Shown here: positions 62,652 to 64,000 of the stretch, piece by piece
Numbering within the stretch: the first letter of the stretch is position 1
Layout: each line of letters begins with the position of its first letter
Source: Vibrio chagasii
Lineage (GTDB): Bacteria; Pseudomonadota; Gammaproteobacteria; Enterobacterales; Vibrionaceae
Reading direction: 5' to 3'
NCBI RefSeq assembly: GCF_024347355.1
Contig: NZ_AP025466.1
Location: forward strand, 496,001 to 560,000
DNA: 64,000 bases
Program-made: the position numbers and the translations under genes
Notes under the pieces: model-generated
The model's input: only the letters and a program-made list of their open reading frames with translations
Databases searched by the model: none
Told to the model about the DNA's origin: nothing

Positions 62652-64000
62652 TGACAATAATTAACCAAGAGCCAGCACCAAAGGCAACGCACTTTCGAAG
62701 TGAAGGCGATGTGAACACCACACCCGCACGTGAAAAGTTGAATGAGTCGTTAAACGATGAGGCGACTCAAGCGATGTTAAAACGCGACTCAGACGTGTTT
62801 CTCCATCAAGCGATGTCAACACCTTGCCTAGACACACTTGAAGCCGCTAAAGGCATTTATATTCAAGATGCGACGGGCAAAAAGTACATGGACTTTCATG
62901 GCAATAATGTCCATCAACTAGGTTATGGCCACCCACACATCATCAATAAAGTGACTCAACAAATGGCGTCATTACCGTTTTCACCACGTCGCTTTACCAA
63001 TGAAACCACCGTTCAATGCGCTGAAAAGCTAACACAGATCTGCGGTGGTGATTTAAATCGCGTGCTGTTTGCACCGGGTGGTACTTCGGTTATCGGCATG
63101 GCACTCAAACTGGCTCGACATGTCACCAACAACTTCAAAGTCGTTTCATTGTGGGACTCCTTCCATGGCGCATCATTGGATGCGATTTCTGTCGGTGGTG
63201 AAGCCTGTTTCCGTGAAGGTATGGGCCCGTTAATGGCTGGCGTAGAACGTATCCCACCAGCAGTCTCTTATCGTGGTGCTTTTTCGCTTCGCGCTAGTTT
63301 TCCGTTAAGTGAGTGTAGCTCAAGCGATAACAATGAGACGGCATGCGATGTTCACTACGCCGATTACCTTGAGTACGTCATTGAAAAAGAAGGTGGTATT
63401 GGAGCCTTCATTGCGGAAGCGGTTCGTAACACAGACGTTCAAGTGCCAAGTAAAGCTTACTGGAAACGCATCCGTGAAATCTGCGACAAGCACAACGTCA
63501 TGTTGATCATTGATGACATCCCAAATGGCATGGGTCGTAGCGGTGAATGGTTCACACACCAAGCGTTTGATATCGAACCTGACATCCTATGTATCGGTAA
63601 AGGCTTTGGCGGCGGCTTGGTTCCAATTGCAGCCATAGTCACTAAAGACAAATACAACACGGCAGCGCAAGTTTCACTGGGTCATTACACCCATGAGAAA
63701 AGCCCTATCGGCTGCGCGGCGGCACTGGCTACCATGGAAGTGATTGAGCAAGAAAACCTACTTGAAAAAGCGCAAGCAGACAGCGTATTCGTTCGTGAAC
63801 AACTGCTACAAATGAAAGAGAAATACCCAGTTATTGGTGACGTTCGCGGCATCGGCCTGCTTTGGGGTGTGGAATTGGTCACCGACCATATCACCAAAAC
63901 CCGAGCGTTCGATGAAGCAGAAGCCGTACTTTACCAATGTCTGAACGATGGCCTGAGCTTCAAGGTGTCACAAGGTAACGTGATTCAATTGAGCCCGCCA
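62651..64000 (+). CDS. pbfA: PbfA-like (R)-1-hydroxy-2-aminoethylphosphonate ammonia-lyase (C-terminus cut by edge)
   Basis: The frame is open for 450 codons from ATG 62651 (TAATG overlap with phnW) to the window edge. The protein has a class III aminotransferase fold: PLP Lys in CIGKGFGGGLVPIAA, the Asp in MLIIDDIPNGMGRSGEW, and FAPGGTSVIGMALKLAR. PLP enzymes of this kind that sit next to PhnW act as ammonia-lyases on (R)-1-hydroxy-AEP to give phosphonoacetaldehyde (PbfA, described from Vibrio splendidus by memory), not as transaminases. This adds hydroxylated AEP to the substrates of the pathway. An ordinary class III transaminase cannot be excluded from sequence. The next gene (perhaps phnX) would lie outside the window. 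Confidence 0.85.
   Translation, partial: MTIINQEPAPKATHFRSEGDVNTTPAREKLNESLNDEATQAMLKRDSDVFLHQAMSTPCLDTLEAAKGIYIQDATGKKYMDFHGNNVHQLGYGHPHIINKVTQQMASLPFSPRRFTNETTVQCAEKLTQICGGDLNRVLFAPGGTSVIGMALKLARHVTNNFKVVSLWDSFHGASLDAISVGGEACFREGMGPLMAGVERIPPAVSYRGAFSLRASFPLSECSSSDNNETACDVHYADYLEYVIEKEGGIGAFIAEAVRNTDVQVPSKAYWKRIREICDKHNVMLIIDDIPNGMGRSGEWFTHQAFDIEPDILCIGKGFGGGLVPIAAIVTKDKYNTAAQVSLGHYTHEKSPIGCAAALATMEVIEQENLLEKAQADSVFVREQLLQMKEKYPVIGDVRGIGLLWGVELVTDHITKTRAFDEAEAVLYQCLNDGLSFKVSQGNVIQLSPP

Overview
This window comes from a Vibrio chromosome, most likely of the Splendidus clade and probably chromosome II. The evidence is gene content only: a tdh-kbl threonine pair, a VctPDGC-like catechol-siderophore importer, a Zur-controlled ShyB-like endopeptidase, many c-di-GMP proteins, DUF3332 and DUF2946 genes, and a 2-aminoethylphosphonate (AEP) island containing a PbfA-type lyase. 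Gene density is high, most operons end in clear Rho-independent hairpins, and no rRNA, tRNA or CRISPR was seen. No database search was possible, so all names rest on motif and family recognition.

Layout. 1-7.2 kb: a threonine-aldolase-like gene cut by the left edge, a KefF-like quinone reductase coupled to a KefB/C-type K+/H+ antiporter, a DUF819 membrane protein, two small frameshifted genes and an outer-membrane protein. 7.3-13 kb: tdh-kbl, an EAL phosphodiesterase, and an XRE regulator beside an MFS exporter. 13.1-19.7 kb: a five-gene tripartite exporter (adaptor, TolC-like channel, two MacB-like permeases, ATPase) downstream of a cysteine dioxygenase. 20-33.9 kb: LysR-VOC pair, PepSY and DUF2946 genes, cytochrome b562, YcdX-type phosphatase, a large HD-GYP sensor, DMT exporter with divergent LysR, YbjQ, ShyB-like M23 peptidase with a Zur box, a TPR protein and cytochrome b561. 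33.9-35.2 kb: a complete ISL3-family element. 35.3-41.3 kb: a BvgS-like hybrid kinase overlapping its HD-GYP response regulator. 41.5-45.4 kb: the siderophore ABC operon with a Fur box. 46-48.5 kb: small orphan genes and a DUF3332 lipoprotein. 48.5-50 kb: an IS4-family element at an apparent deletion scar. 50.4-53.9 kb: a POT transporter, a Fur-box siderophore-interacting protein and a DMT transporter. 54-64 kb: the AEP island.

The AEP island contains a GntR regulator, a fused ABC permease, an ABC ATPase (phnT, frameshifted), a HAD hydrolase, an FAD-dependent oxidoreductase, a periplasmic binding protein (phnS, frameshifted), phnW and a PbfA-like PLP lyase running off the right edge. Three near-identical palindromes (TGGTATRTACCA type) lie in front of phnT, phnS and phnW and are good candidates for the operator of the GntR regulator. 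The import genes would bring in AEP; PhnW would transaminate it, PbfA would handle its 1-hydroxy derivative and the FAD enzyme perhaps its N-methyl derivative, all converging on phosphonoacetaldehyde.

The points most worth checking are the small indels that break four genes (including two in the AEP importer), the cysteine dioxygenase with a eukaryote-like Cys/Tyr pair next to the tripartite exporter, the Zur box of the endopeptidase, the PhnR operator set, the IS4 deletion scar, and the POT transporter lacking the usual ExxER motif.
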